Of a stretch of DNA of 26,294 nucleotides, positions 7,273 to 15,795 are shown piece after piece. The notes under the pieces were generated by a model that saw only the letters and a program-made list of their open reading frames with translations, searched no databases and had not been told where the DNA came from. How positions within the stretch are numbered: position 1 is the first letter of the stretch; every line of letters starts with the position of its first letter. Both the position numbers and the translations under genes were made by a program. Origin of the DNA: Zoogloeaceae bacterium (GTDB lineage Bacteria > Pseudomonadota > Gammaproteobacteria > Burkholderiales > Rhodocyclaceae); the NCBI GenBank assembly GCA_015657735.1, contig SSSX01000200.1, forward strand, positions 1-26,294, in the 5' to 3' direction.

Positions 7273-9510
7273 ATGGCTACTGGGAAATCCAAGATCATCT
7301 ACACGTTGACGGACGAAGCTCCGCTGCTTGCCACGTGTGCGTTCCTTCCCATCATCCGGACTTTCACCGCGCCCGCCGGCATCGACGTCGTCAAGAGCGA
7401 CATCTCGGTGTCCGCCCGCGTTCTCGCCGAATTCCCGGAGTACCTGAGCGACGAGCAGAAGGTGCCCGACAACCTCGCCGAGCTCGGCCGCCTGACCCTG
7501 CTGCCCGACACCAACATCATCAAGCTGCCGAACATCAGCGCCTCGGTCGCCCAGCTCAAGGCCTGCGTCAAGGAGCTGCAGGAAAAGGGCTACAAGCTGC
7601 CCGACTACCCGGAAAACCCCACCACCGACGACGAAAAGGCGCTCAAGGCCCGCTACGGCCGCTGCCTCGGCTCGGCGGTCAACCCGGTGCTGCGTGAAGG
7701 CAACTCCGACCGCCGCGCGCCCGGCGCCGTCAAGAACTACGCCCGCAAGCACCCGCATTCGATGGGCGAATGGAAGCAGTGGTCGCAGACCCACGTTTCC
7801 CACATGCACCACGGCGATTTCTACCACGGCGAAAAGTCGCTGACCGTAGACAAGCCGCGTAACGTGCGCATGGAACTGATCGCCAAGGGCGGCAAGACCA
7901 CCGTGCTGAAGCCGAAGCTGTCGCTGCTCGCCGACGAGATCATCGACTCGATGTTCATGAGCAAGAAGGCGCTGTGCGACTTCTACGAGCAGGAGCTGGA
8001 AGACTGCCGCAAGGCCGGCATCCTGTTCTCGCTGCACGTCAAGGCGACGATGATGAAGGTCTCGCACCCCATCGTCTTCGGCCACTGCGTCAAGATCTAC
8101 TACAAGGAAGCCTTCGAGAAGCACGCCAAGACCTTCGCCGAGCTGGGCATCAACGTCAATAACGGCATGGTCGATCTCTACGAGAAGATCAAGCAGCTGC
8201 CCGAATCGAAGCGCGACGAGATCATCCGCGACCTGCACGCCTGCCAGGAACACCGTCCGCGTCTGGCGATGGTCGACTCGGCCAAGGGCATCACCAACTT
8301 CCACTCCCCGAACGACGTGATCGTCGACGCCTCGATGCCCGCGATGATCCGCCAGGGCGGCAAGATGTGGGGCGCCGACGGCAAGCAGTACGACAGCAAG
8401 TGCGTGATGCCGGAATCGACCTTCGCCCGCATCTATCAGGAGATGATCAACTTCTGCAAGTGGCATGGCAACTTCGATCCGAAGACCATGGGCACCGTGC
8501 CGAACGTCGGCCTGATGGCCCAGCAGGCCGAAGAATACGGCTCGCACGACAAGACCTTCGAAATCAACGAGGACGGCATCGCCAACATCGTCGATATCGA
8601 CAGCGGCGAAGTGCTGCTGACGCAGAACGTCGAAGCCGGCGACATCTGGCGCATGTGCCAGGTCAAGGACGCCCCGATCCGCGACTGGGTCAAGCTGGCC
8701 GTCACCCGCGCGCGCAACTCCGGCATGCCGGTCGTGTTCTGGCTCGACCCGTACCGTCCGCACGAAGCCGAGCTGATCAAGAAGGTCGAGACCTACCTCA
8801 AGGATCACGACACCAGCGGTCTCGAGATCCGCATCATGTCGCAGGTCCGCGCCATGCGCTTCACGCTGGAGCGCGTCGCCCGCGGCCTCGACACCATCTC
8901 GGCGACCGGCAACATCCTGCGCGACTACCTGACCGACCTGTTCCCGATCATGGAACTGGGCACCTCGGCCAAGATGCTGTCGATCGTCCCGCTGATGAAC
9001 GGCGGCGGCATGTACGAAACCGGCGCCGGCGGCTCGGCCCCCAAGCACGTCCAGCAGCTGACTCAGGAAAACCACCTGCGCTGGGATTCGCTGGGTGAAT
9101 TCCTGGCCCTGGCCGTCTCGCTGGAAGAGCTCGGCATCAAGGAAGACAATGCCCGCGCCAAGCTGCTGGCCAAGACGCTGGATGCAGCCACCGGCAAGCT
9201 GCTCGACAACAACAAGTCGCCGTCGCCGAAAACCGGCGAGCTCGACAACCGCGGCAGCCAGTTCTACCTCGCGATGTACTGGGCCCAGGAACTGGCCGGC
9301 CAGACCGAGGACAAGGAGCTCGCCGCCCGCTTCGCGCCGCTGGCCAAGATCCTGACCGACAACGAAGCCCAGATCGTTGCCGAGCTGAAGACCGTGCAGG
9401 GCAAGCCGGTGGATATCGGCGGCTACTACAAGGCCGACTCCGTGAAGTGCAAGGCGATCATGCGTCCGAGCCCGACGCTGAACGCCGCGCTGAAGGCCGC
9501 CCGCGTCTGA
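7273..9510 (+). CDS. icd2: Monomeric NADP-dependent isocitrate dehydrogenase
   Basis: Oxidatively decarboxylates isocitrate to 2-oxoglutarate with NADP+ in the TCA cycle. The 745-residue length is right for the monomeric (Azotobacter/Vibrio IDH-II-like) class, which is unrelated in length to the 415-residue dimeric enzyme. Family-specific segments are visible: VSARVLAEFPEYL (about 45-57), SHMHHGDFYHG (about 176-186), the LDPYRPHEAE cofactor-region motif (491-500) and NGGGMYETGAGGSAPKH (576-592). The start follows a GAGGGAAG site (7258-7265). This class has no AceK phosphorylation site, so unlike its neighbour icd it should stay active when AceK inactivates Icd. It converges on icd and shares a terminator with it. 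Confidence 0.95.
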   Translation: MATGKSKIIYTLTDEAPLLATCAFLPIIRTFTAPAGIDVVKSDISVSARVLAEFPEYLSDEQKVPDNLAELGRLTLLPDTNIIKLPNISASVAQLKACVKELQEKGYKLPDYPENPTTDDEKALKARYGRCLGSAVNPVLREGNSDRRAPGAVKNYARKHPHSMGEWKQWSQTHVSHMHHGDFYHGEKSLTVDKPRNVRMELIAKGGKTTVLKPKLSLLADEIIDSMFMSKKALCDFYEQELEDCRKAGILFSLHVKATMMKVSHPIVFGHCVKIYYKEAFEKHAKTFAELGINVNNGMVDLYEKIKQLPESKRDEIIRDLHACQEHRPRLAMVDSAKGITNFHSPNDVIVDASMPAMIRQGGKMWGADGKQYDSKCVMPESTFARIYQEMINFCKWHGNFDPKTMGTVPNVGLMAQQAEEYGSHDKTFEINEDGIANIVDIDSGEVLLTQNVEAGDIWRMCQVKDAPIRDWVKLAVTRARNSGMPVVFWLDPYRPHEAELIKKVETYLKDHDTSGLEIRIMSQVRAMRFTLERVARGLDTISATGNILRDYLTDLFPIMELGTSAKMLSIVPLMNGGGMYETGAGGSAPKHVQQLTQENHLRWDSLGEFLALAVSLEELGIKEDNARAKLLAKTLDAATGKLLDNNKSPSPKTGELDNRGSQFYLAMYWAQELAGQTEDKELAARFAPLAKILTDNEAQIVAELKTVQGKPVDIGGYYKADSVKCKAIMRPSPTLNAALKAARV

Positions 9511-9531
9511 TCGACGCCCGGCCTGTCAGGC

Positions 9532-9567
9532 AAAAAGCCGTTTCCCCACCGGGAAACGGCTTTTTTT
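9532..9567. terminator. Bidirectional terminator between the two IDH genes
   Basis: A perfect 15-bp stem pairs AAAAAGCCGTTTCCC (9532-9546) with GGGAAACGGCTTTTT (9551-9565) around a four-base loop. The T-run on one strand and the A-run on the other allow it to stop transcription of both convergent genes. Confidence 0.92.
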
Positions 9568-9589
9568 CCGGCCGGCGCCGGACGACACC

Positions 9590-10834
9590 TCACATGCGGG
9601 CGATCATCGCGTCGCCGAATGCCGAGCACGACAGCTCGGTGGCGCCGTCCATCAGGCGGGCGAAGTCGTAGGTCACCTGTTTGTCGCCGATCGCCGCCTC
9701 CATCGAGCGGATGACCAGATCGGCGGCTTCCTTCCAGCCGATGTGGCGCAGCATCATCTCGGCGGAGAGGATCAGCGAACCCGGGTTCACCTTGTCCAGC
9801 CCGGCGTACTTCGGCGCGGTGCCGTGGGTGGCCTCGAAGCACGCGTAGTTGTCGGAGATATTGGCCCCCGGCGCGATGCCGATGCCGCCAACCTGCGCCG
9901 CCAGCGCATCGGAGATGTAGTCGCCGTTGAGGTTGCAGCAGGCGATCACGTCGTATTCGGCCGGGCGCAGCAGGATCTGCTGCAGGAAGGCGTCGGCGAT
10001 CGCATCCTTGATGACGATCTCGCGGCCGGTCTTCGGGTTGTTGAACTTGCACCACGGGCCGCCGTCGATCGGCTCGGCACCGAACTCGCTCTGCGCCAGC
10101 TTGTAGCCCACGTCGCGGAACAGGCCCTCGGTGAACTTCATGATGTTGCCCTTGTGCACCAGCGTCACCGAACGGCGGTCGTTGTCGATGGCGTAGCGGA
10201 TCGCGGCACGCACCAGCCGCGAGGTGCCCTCGACCGACACCGGCTTGATGCCGATGCCGCAATGCTCGGGGAAGCGGATCTTCTTGACCCCCATTTCGTC
10301 CTGCAGGAAGCGGATGACCTTCAGCGCGCCCTCGGAATCGGCCTGCCATTCGATGCCGGCGTAGATGTCCTCGGTGTTCTCGCGGAAGATCGCCATGTCG
10401 GTCTTGGTCGGGTCCTTCAGCGGCGAAGGCACGCCCTTGAAGTAGCGCACCGGACGCAGGCACTGGTAGAGGTCGAGCTCCTGGCGCAGCGCCACGTTGA
10501 GCGACCGGATGCCACCGCCGACCGGAGTCGTCATCGGCCCCTTGATCGACACCGAATACGCTTTCAGCGCATCGAAGGTTTCCTTCGGCAACCACTCGTC
10601 GGGGCCGTAGAGCTGGGTGGACTTCTCGCCGGCGTAAACCTCCATCCAGTGGATTTTCCGGGTGCCGCCGTAGGCCTTGGCGACCGCCGCATCGATGACC
10701 TTGATCATCACCGGCGTGATGTCGATCCCGATCCCGTCGCCCTCGATGAACGGGATGATCGGATTGTCGGGCGTGGGCTGGCCCGGAACGATTTTTTGAC
10801 CGCCAGCCGGCACCTTGATCAGAGAAGCACTCAT
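9590..10834 (-). CDS. icd: Dimeric NADP-dependent isocitrate dehydrogenase (AceK-regulated type)
   Basis: The second isocitrate dehydrogenase in the window, the E. coli Icd type (414 residues; E. coli 416). The substrate loop GGGIRSLNVALRQELDLY has Ser111 at the place of E. coli Ser113, the residue phosphorylated by AceK. Other hallmarks are IPFIEGDGIG (27-36), the FRENTEDIYAGIEW loop (about 152-165) and the C-terminal ATHGTAPKYAG NADP-binding segment. The start at 10834 was preferred over an upstream ATG because a GAGGGAG site (10840-10846) sits 5 bases before it. aceK diverges upstream, which supports reversible phosphorylation at the glyoxylate branch point. A long structured leader precedes it. 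Confidence 0.95.
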   Translation of the reverse strand: MSASLIKVPAGGQKIVPGQPTPDNPIIPFIEGDGIGIDITPVMIKVIDAAVAKAYGGTRKIHWMEVYAGEKSTQLYGPDEWLPKETFDALKAYSVSIKGPMTTPVGGGIRSLNVALRQELDLYQCLRPVRYFKGVPSPLKDPTKTDMAIFRENTEDIYAGIEWQADSEGALKVIRFLQDEMGVKKIRFPEHCGIGIKPVSVEGTSRLVRAAIRYAIDNDRRSVTLVHKGNIMKFTEGLFRDVGYKLAQSEFGAEPIDGGPWCKFNNPKTGREIVIKDAIADAFLQQILLRPAEYDVIACCNLNGDYISDALAAQVGGIGIAPGANISDNYACFEATHGTAPKYAGLDKVNPGSLILSAEMMLRHIGWKEAADLVIRSMEAAIGDKQVTYDFARLMDGATELSCSAFGDAMIARM

Positions 10835-11167
10835 TCCAACTCCCTCGAAAAAATTGCGCATCGAACGGGCGGATCGACCCGGAAAGGGCGGACGCGGTGC
10901 GCGTGCTCCGGGAACGAACGCTCCCCGCAGGACACGCTGCGCGGGGACACCTCCCCGCAGCCGACTCGCTGCCTGCTCCGCCCGGCCGCAATGCCGGCGG
11001 GGAGCAAACTCGTTCGATTATGGCCGAAACGGCGGCACGCTCAAAGCCTCGCCGCAACCCGGCGCGCGCGGTCCGGTCCGGCTCCGGCGGCGATGCTAGA
11101 CTTGTGATTTTGTCCGGTCCGGCACGGTATCGGCCCGCGCCACCGCAGCGTCCGCAGGGGGAGACAG
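10835..11167. promoter_or_regulatory. icd-aceK divergent intergenic region with structured icd leader
   Basis: This 333-base region holds no convincing gene. On the minus strand a promoter for icd is likely: -35 TTGAGC (11039-11044), 16-base spacer, -10 CATAAT (11017-11022). This gives an icd leader of about 175 nt. The leader contains two direct copies of CTCCCCGCAG (10921-10930 and 10951-10960) and two complementary segments, GCGGGG (10941-10946) and GCGGGGAGC (10997-11005). The latter pairs perfectly over 9 bp with GCTCCCCGC (10920-10928). On the plus strand, TGC-TAGACT (extended -10-like, 11094-11102) is a weak candidate for the aceK promoter. Confidence 0.5.
11017..11044 (-). promoter_or_regulatory. 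Candidate icd promoter
   Basis: Reading the minus strand, TTGAGC (11039-11044) and CATAAT (11017-11022) are spaced by 16 bases. The predicted start is near 11010. Confidence 0.5.
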
Positions 11168-12934
11168 ATGGAGGCCCACAACCACGAAAACCCGGTCGCC
11201 CAGGCCATCGCCCAGGCCATGGTCGAAGGTTTCAACAAGCACTACCGGATCTTCCGCGAGACTTCCCGCCGGGCCAAGGAAAGTTACGAGGCCGCCGACT
11301 GGCAGGGCCAGCTCTCGGCGGTGCGCGACCGCGTGCAGTTCTACGACGACCGGGTCAACGAGGCCGTGCAGCGCCTGCACGACGAGTTCAACGCCGAATC
11401 CATCGACGATGTCACCTGGCAGGCCGTCAAGCTGCATTTCATCGGGCTGCTGATCAACCACAAGCAGCCCGAACTGGCCGAAACCTTCTTCAACTCGGTG
11501 ACCACCAAGATCCTGCACCGGGACTACTTCAACAACGACTACATGTTCGCCCGTCCGGCGATCTCCACCGACTACATCGAATCCTTCCCGCCGACCTACT
11601 CCAGCTACTACCCCCGCGACGAGGGCCTGCGCGCGACGATCCTGCGCATCATCGAGGACTTCGACTGGCAGCGCGCCTTCGAGAACCTCGAACGGGACGT
11701 CGACTACGTGATGCGGAGCGTCGAGAAGCACCTCGGCGAGTGGCCGAAGATGGAGGTCAATTGCCAGATCCAGGTGCTCTACTCGGCCTTCTACCGCAAC
11801 AAGACCGCCTACATCATCGGCAAGGCGATCAACGGCTACCACGAAACCCCGTTTGCGATCGCCGTGCGTCACGGCGCCTCGGGCATGCTCCATCTCGACA
11901 CCATCCTGCTCGACGTGTGGCGCATCTCGCTGCTGTTCTCGCTGTCGCGCGCCTACTTCCTGGTGGACATGGAAGTGCCCTCGGGCTACGTGCAGTTCCT
12001 GCGCAGCATCATGCCCAACAAGCCGCGCTCCGAGCTGTACACCATGCTGGGCCTCGGCAAGCAGGGCAAGACGAACTTCTTCCGCGACCTGATCGCCCAC
12101 CTGCGCCACTCCAACGACCAGTTCATCGAGGCGCCGGGCATCCGCGGCCTCGTCATGCTGGTGTTCACGCTGCCGTCCTACCCCTACGTGTTCAAGATCA
12201 TCAAGGACGTTTTCGGCAGCTCGAAGAACGTCGACCGCGCCACCGTCAAGAAGAAATACCTGATCGTGCGCCAGATCGACCGTGTCGGACGGATGGCCGA
12301 CACGCTCGAATTCTCCAACGTCGCGCTGCCGCGCAGCCGCTTCCACCCCGACCTGATCGCCCAGCTCAGGCTGCTCGCCCCGTCGGTCATCGAAGAGGAC
12401 GGCGACACCCTGGTGGTCAAGCACCTCTACATCGAGCGCCGCATGACGCCGCTCAACATCTACCTCGACAAGGCCAGCGAGGAGCAGGTCGACCACGCCG
12501 TGCGCGAATACGGCCAGGCGATCAGCGAACTGGCCCTCGCCAACATCTTCCCCGGCGACATGCTGTGGAAGAACTTCGGCGTCACCCGCTACGGCCGCGT
12601 CGTGTTCTACGACTACGACGAGATCGAATACATGACCGACTGCAACTTCCGCCGGATTCCGCCGGCCCCCAACGAAGAAGCCGAGATGGCCAGCGAGCCC
12701 TGGTATTCGGTCGGGCCGCGCGACGTCTTCCCCGAAGAATTCGCCACCTTTCTGCTCGGCCAGCCACGCATCCGCAAGGCCTTCCTCAAACATCACCGCA
12801 AGCTGCTCGACGCCGCCTTCTGGCAGGACGCCCAGGAAAAAATCCGCCGCGGCTACGTCGAAGACTTCTACCCCTACCCGCCCGAGCTGCGCTTCTGCAA
12901 CGTCTTCGCCGACCCCGCGCCGGCACCGGCGTGA
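11168..12934 (+). CDS. aceK: Isocitrate dehydrogenase kinase/phosphatase
   Basis: A bifunctional 588-residue enzyme that phosphorylates and inactivates Icd during growth on acetate or fatty acids, forcing isocitrate into the glyoxylate shunt, and reverses this when needed. Length and sequence match AceK (E. coli, 578). The N-terminal half is the helical regulatory domain. The kinase-like domain has the ATP-binding loop APGIRGLVMLVFTLP (322-336), a lysine in FKIIKD (342-347) and the acidic motif FYDYDEIEYMTD (about 480-491). The start has an upstream AGGGGGAG site (11156-11163). In enterics aceK lies in the aceBAK operon. Here it pairs divergently with its substrate gene icd, while aceA is about 10 kb away. 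The other IDH in this window lacks the phosphorylation site. Confidence 0.96.
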   Translation: MEAHNHENPVAQAIAQAMVEGFNKHYRIFRETSRRAKESYEAADWQGQLSAVRDRVQFYDDRVNEAVQRLHDEFNAESIDDVTWQAVKLHFIGLLINHKQPELAETFFNSVTTKILHRDYFNNDYMFARPAISTDYIESFPPTYSSYYPRDEGLRATILRIIEDFDWQRAFENLERDVDYVMRSVEKHLGEWPKMEVNCQIQVLYSAFYRNKTAYIIGKAINGYHETPFAIAVRHGASGMLHLDTILLDVWRISLLFSLSRAYFLVDMEVPSGYVQFLRSIMPNKPRSELYTMLGLGKQGKTNFFRDLIAHLRHSNDQFIEAPGIRGLVMLVFTLPSYPYVFKIIKDVFGSSKNVDRATVKKKYLIVRQIDRVGRMADTLEFSNVALPRSRFHPDLIAQLRLLAPSVIEEDGDTLVVKHLYIERRMTPLNIYLDKASEEQVDHAVREYGQAISELALANIFPGDMLWKNFGVTRYGRVVFYDYDEIEYMTDCNFRRIPPAPNEEAEMASEPWYSVGPRDVFPEEFATFLLGQPRIRKAFLKHHRKLLDAAFWQDAQEKIRRGYVEDFYPYPPELRFCNVFADPAPAPA

Positions 12935-13009
12935 GCCCCCGCCCCGTCACCCGATTCGCGTAAACCCCAGTGTCGCCGAATGCCATCTGGCACCACTATT
13001 GGCAAGGAC

Positions 13010-13026
13010 GTTGTCACCCCGACAAC
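13010..13026. repeat. Inverted repeat upstream of the oligomer hydrolase
   Basis: GTTGTC-acccc-GACAAC, a perfect 6-bp dyad 30 bases before the start codon, close to the ribosome-binding site. It could be an operator or a leader hairpin. A second short dyad, TGCCATCTGGCA (12981-12992), lies further upstream. Confidence 0.35.
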
Positions 13027-13055
13027 CATCCCGAGCCAATAAACGGAGGAGACAT

Positions 13056-15728
13056 ATGGAATACCGGTTTCGCCTGCAGGCCCTCGCCCTTGCCGTCAGC
13101 AGCACCCTGACCCTGTCCGCCTGCGGAGGCGGCGGCGGTGGCGGCACGGGCACCGGCTCCCACCTGAGCGGCATCGCCGCCGAGGGGCTGGCCATCACCA
13201 ACGCGGCGGTCAGCATCAAGGACGCCCAGGGCACCACCCGCAGCGTCACCACCGACGCCGGCGGCAACTATGTCTTCGACACCGCCGGCCTCGAATTTCC
13301 GCTGATGCTGCAGATCACCGGCAGCAAGGGCGTGTGGCACGCCCTCGTCACCGCCGACGACCTCGGCAAACCGGCCAACATCAACAACGCCACCCACAGC
13401 GTCGCCCTCCTCGCCCTCGGCGCCGGCAGCACCGCCGAGCTGCAGGCCGCCTTCGCCTCCGGCAGCTTCCGGACGGTCAGCGCCGCAGCCGTCGCCAGCG
13501 CCGACACCAAGCTCCTCGACGCCCTCGAAGCCGAACTCGGCAAGCGCCCCGCCAGCCTGCGCAGCGCCAGCTTCACCCCCGGCACCGCCGACGCCGACGG
13601 CGACGAGACCGACCGCCTGCTGACCCTCGTCGACGCCAAACCCGCCGGCGGCGCCTTCACGGCCTACAACGTCATGCCCGAACACGTGTGGGCCGACACC
13701 TACACCGCCAAGACCTACGACGGCAGCAGCGACGACCTGCTCACCGCCGGCCTCGGCAAGACCGGCCTGGGCAGCGCCATCCCGCCGGCCTACGCCAGCG
13801 CCGCCGCGCCCACTGCCGCCGAACTGCGTCGCAACGCCATCTACAACAACTACCGGGCGCTGGTCGATGCGAACAAGGCCAGCGGCGGCTACGGCAGCCT
13901 GTTCGGCCCCAACATCGACGTGAACGGCGGCGACACCCTCGGCGAAGGCAAGATCGCCGGCCTCGAAGCCATCGCCTACTCGGGCGATCGCAGCGGCAAG
14001 CGCAAGGTCACGCTGATGGTCCAGGTGCCGGCCAGCTTCGACACCGCCAAGCCGTGCATCGTCACCGCCACCTCGTCCGGCTCCCGCGGCATCTACGGCG
14101 CCATCGGCACCTCCGGCGAATGGGGCCTCAAGCACGGCTGCGCCGTCGCCTACACCGACAAAGGCAGCGGCAACGGCATGCACGATCTGGCCAAGGACAC
14201 CGTCAACATGATCGACGGCCTCGTGTCGACCGCCAGCGCCGCCGGCAAGAAGGCCCATTTCGCCGCCGATCTGAGCAAGACCCAGCTCGACGCCTTCAAC
14301 CTCGCCTTCCCCGGCCGCATCGCCTACAAGCACGCCCACTCGGCCCAGAACCCCGAAAAGGACTGGGGCCGCAACACGCTGGACGCCGTCGCCTTCGCCT
14401 TCTACGTGCTGAACGAGAAGTACGCCACCGCCGACGCCAGCGGCAAGAAGCCGCGCCTGCTGCGCCCGGCCAACACCCTCGTGATCGCCTCGTCGGTTTC
14501 CAACGGCGCCGGCGCCGCGCTGATGGCCGCCGAACAGGACAAGCTCGGCCTCATCGACGGCGTCGCCGTCAGCGAACCGCAGATCCAGCCGAAGGACGTC
14601 GCCGGCCTCACCATCAAGCAGGGCACGGCCACCGTCGCCACCATCGGCAAGCCGCTGCTCGACTACTTCACCTACGCCAACCTGTACCAGCCCTGCGCCG
14701 CGCTGGCCACGGCCGCCGCCGGCTCGCCCGCCTCGGCCGCGGTGCCCCTCTACGCCGCCAACCGCTGCATCTCGCTGAAGGAAAAGGGCCTGCTCACCAG
14801 CACCACCGCCCAGGGCCAGGCCGACGAAGCCCTGCAGAAGCTCCACGCCTACGGCTGGAGCAGCGAGCACGACCTGTTCCACAACACCCACCACGCCTTC
14901 GCCACGCCGTCCATCGTGGTCACCTACCTCAACACCCTCGGGCGCTTCAGCGTCGCCGACAACATCTGCGGCTTCAGCTTCGCCACCACTGTCGCGACGG
15001 CCGGCGCCAGCCTCGGCACGGTGACCGACACCAACCCGCTGGTCCAGGCCGGCATCTTCGCCAACGGCAACGGCGTCCCGCCCACCGCCGGCATCAACCT
15101 CGTCTACAACGACGCCAGCGGCGGCGCGCGGCGCGACATCTACGCCGTCTCGCCGTCCACCAACCGCGCCGACGGCGCCCTCGACGGCGCCCTGTGCGCC
15201 CGCGCCCTGACCACCGGGGTCGATCCGGTCAGCGGCGCCAAGCTCACCGGCACCCAGCTCGCGCAGTCCGAAAAGGTGCAGAAGGGCATCCGCGAAGTGC
15301 AGGTCGACGGCAAGCTCGGCAGCCGCCCGACGATCATCGTCGCCGGCCGCTCCGACACGCTGATCCCGGTGAACCACGCCGCCCGCGCCTACGTCGGGGT
15401 CAGCCAGCAGGCCGGCAGCAGCGCACTGCGTTACTACGAGGTGACCAACGCCCAGCACTTCGACGGCTTCATCGACCTGCTGCCGGGCTACGACTCGCGG
15501 CTGGTGCCGCTGCACGTGTACTTCAACCGGGCGCTCGACCTGATGTACGCCCACCTCAAGAACGGCAGCGCGCTGCCCGCCTCGCAGGTCGTGCGGACCA
15601 TCCCCCGCGGCGCGCCAGCCGGCTCGGCGCCGGCGATCAGCGCCGCCAACCTGCCGCCGATCGCTGCCACCCCGGCGAGCGCCGACGCCATCAGCTACGC
15701 CGGCGGCACCCTGAGCGTGCCCGACTGA
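13056..15728 (+). CDS. D-(-)-3-hydroxybutyrate oligomer hydrolase, lipoprotein form
   Basis: Cleaves 3-hydroxybutyrate oligomers, products of PHB depolymerisation, to monomers. The last ~685 of 890 residues (from about 205, NVMPEHVWADTYTAKTYDG) match the 3HBOH family. SVSNGAG (480-486) supplies the likely nucleophile S482, GRSDTLIPVNH (764-774) D767, and AQHFDGF (799-805) H801. Catalytic assignments are by motif. The N-terminus is a lipoprotein signal with lipobox LSAC (C23) and a GGGGGGG spacer. A domain resembling carboxypeptidase-regulatory beta-sandwiches (about 36-95, AAVSIKDAQGTTRSVTTDAG) and a helical Ala-rich stretch (about 100-200) follow. These ~200 extra residues and the lipid anchor suggest an outer-membrane or surface location. 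A GGAGGAG site (13045-13051) fixes the start; a longer reading frame begins at 12999. Confidence 0.88.
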   Translation: MEYRFRLQALALAVSSTLTLSACGGGGGGGTGTGSHLSGIAAEGLAITNAAVSIKDAQGTTRSVTTDAGGNYVFDTAGLEFPLMLQITGSKGVWHALVTADDLGKPANINNATHSVALLALGAGSTAELQAAFASGSFRTVSAAAVASADTKLLDALEAELGKRPASLRSASFTPGTADADGDETDRLLTLVDAKPAGGAFTAYNVMPEHVWADTYTAKTYDGSSDDLLTAGLGKTGLGSAIPPAYASAAAPTAAELRRNAIYNNYRALVDANKASGGYGSLFGPNIDVNGGDTLGEGKIAGLEAIAYSGDRSGKRKVTLMVQVPASFDTAKPCIVTATSSGSRGIYGAIGTSGEWGLKHGCAVAYTDKGSGNGMHDLAKDTVNMIDGLVSTASAAGKKAHFAADLSKTQLDAFNLAFPGRIAYKHAHSAQNPEKDWGRNTLDAVAFAFYVLNEKYATADASGKKPRLLRPANTLVIASSVSNGAGAALMAAEQDKLGLIDGVAVSEPQIQPKDVAGLTIKQGTATVATIGKPLLDYFTYANLYQPCAALATAAAGSPASAAVPLYAANRCISLKEKGLLTSTTAQGQADEALQKLHAYGWSSEHDLFHNTHHAFATPSIVVTYLNTLGRFSVADNICGFSFATTVATAGASLGTVTDTNPLVQAGIFANGNGVPPTAGINLVYNDASGGARRDIYAVSPSTNRADGALDGALCARALTTGVDPVSGAKLTGTQLAQSEKVQKGIREVQVDGKLGSRPTIIVAGRSDTLIPVNHAARAYVGVSQQAGSSALRYYEVTNAQHFDGFIDLLPGYDSRLVPLHVYFNRALDLMYAHLKNGSALPASQVVRTIPRGAPAGSAPAISAANLPPIAATPASADAISYAGGTLSVPD

Positions 15729-15749
15729 GCCTGCAATCCGCCAGAAACG

Positions 15750-15780
15750 ACAAGCCCGGCTCGCAAGCCGGGCTTGTTTT
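15750..15780 (+). terminator. Rho-independent terminator after the oligomer hydrolase
   Basis: A 12-bp perfect stem pairs ACAAGCCCGGCT (15750-15761) with AGCCGGGCTTGT (15766-15777) around a CGCA loop, followed by TTT. It also lies just downstream of the Nudix gene on the minus strand and could act in both directions. Confidence 0.88.
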
Positions 15781-15795
15781 GCATCGTCGAGCCGC

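Noticed and set aside
7108..9075. A 655-codon frame antisense to the monomeric IDH gene
   Set aside because: It has no recognisable domain, and its open frame follows from codon bias of the real IDH gene.
12988..13004. A sigma-54-like element TGGCACCACTATTGGCA upstream of the oligomer hydrolase
   Set aside because: The distance between the GG and GC elements is 11 bases instead of the strict 10, so it does not fit a functional -24/-12 promoter.
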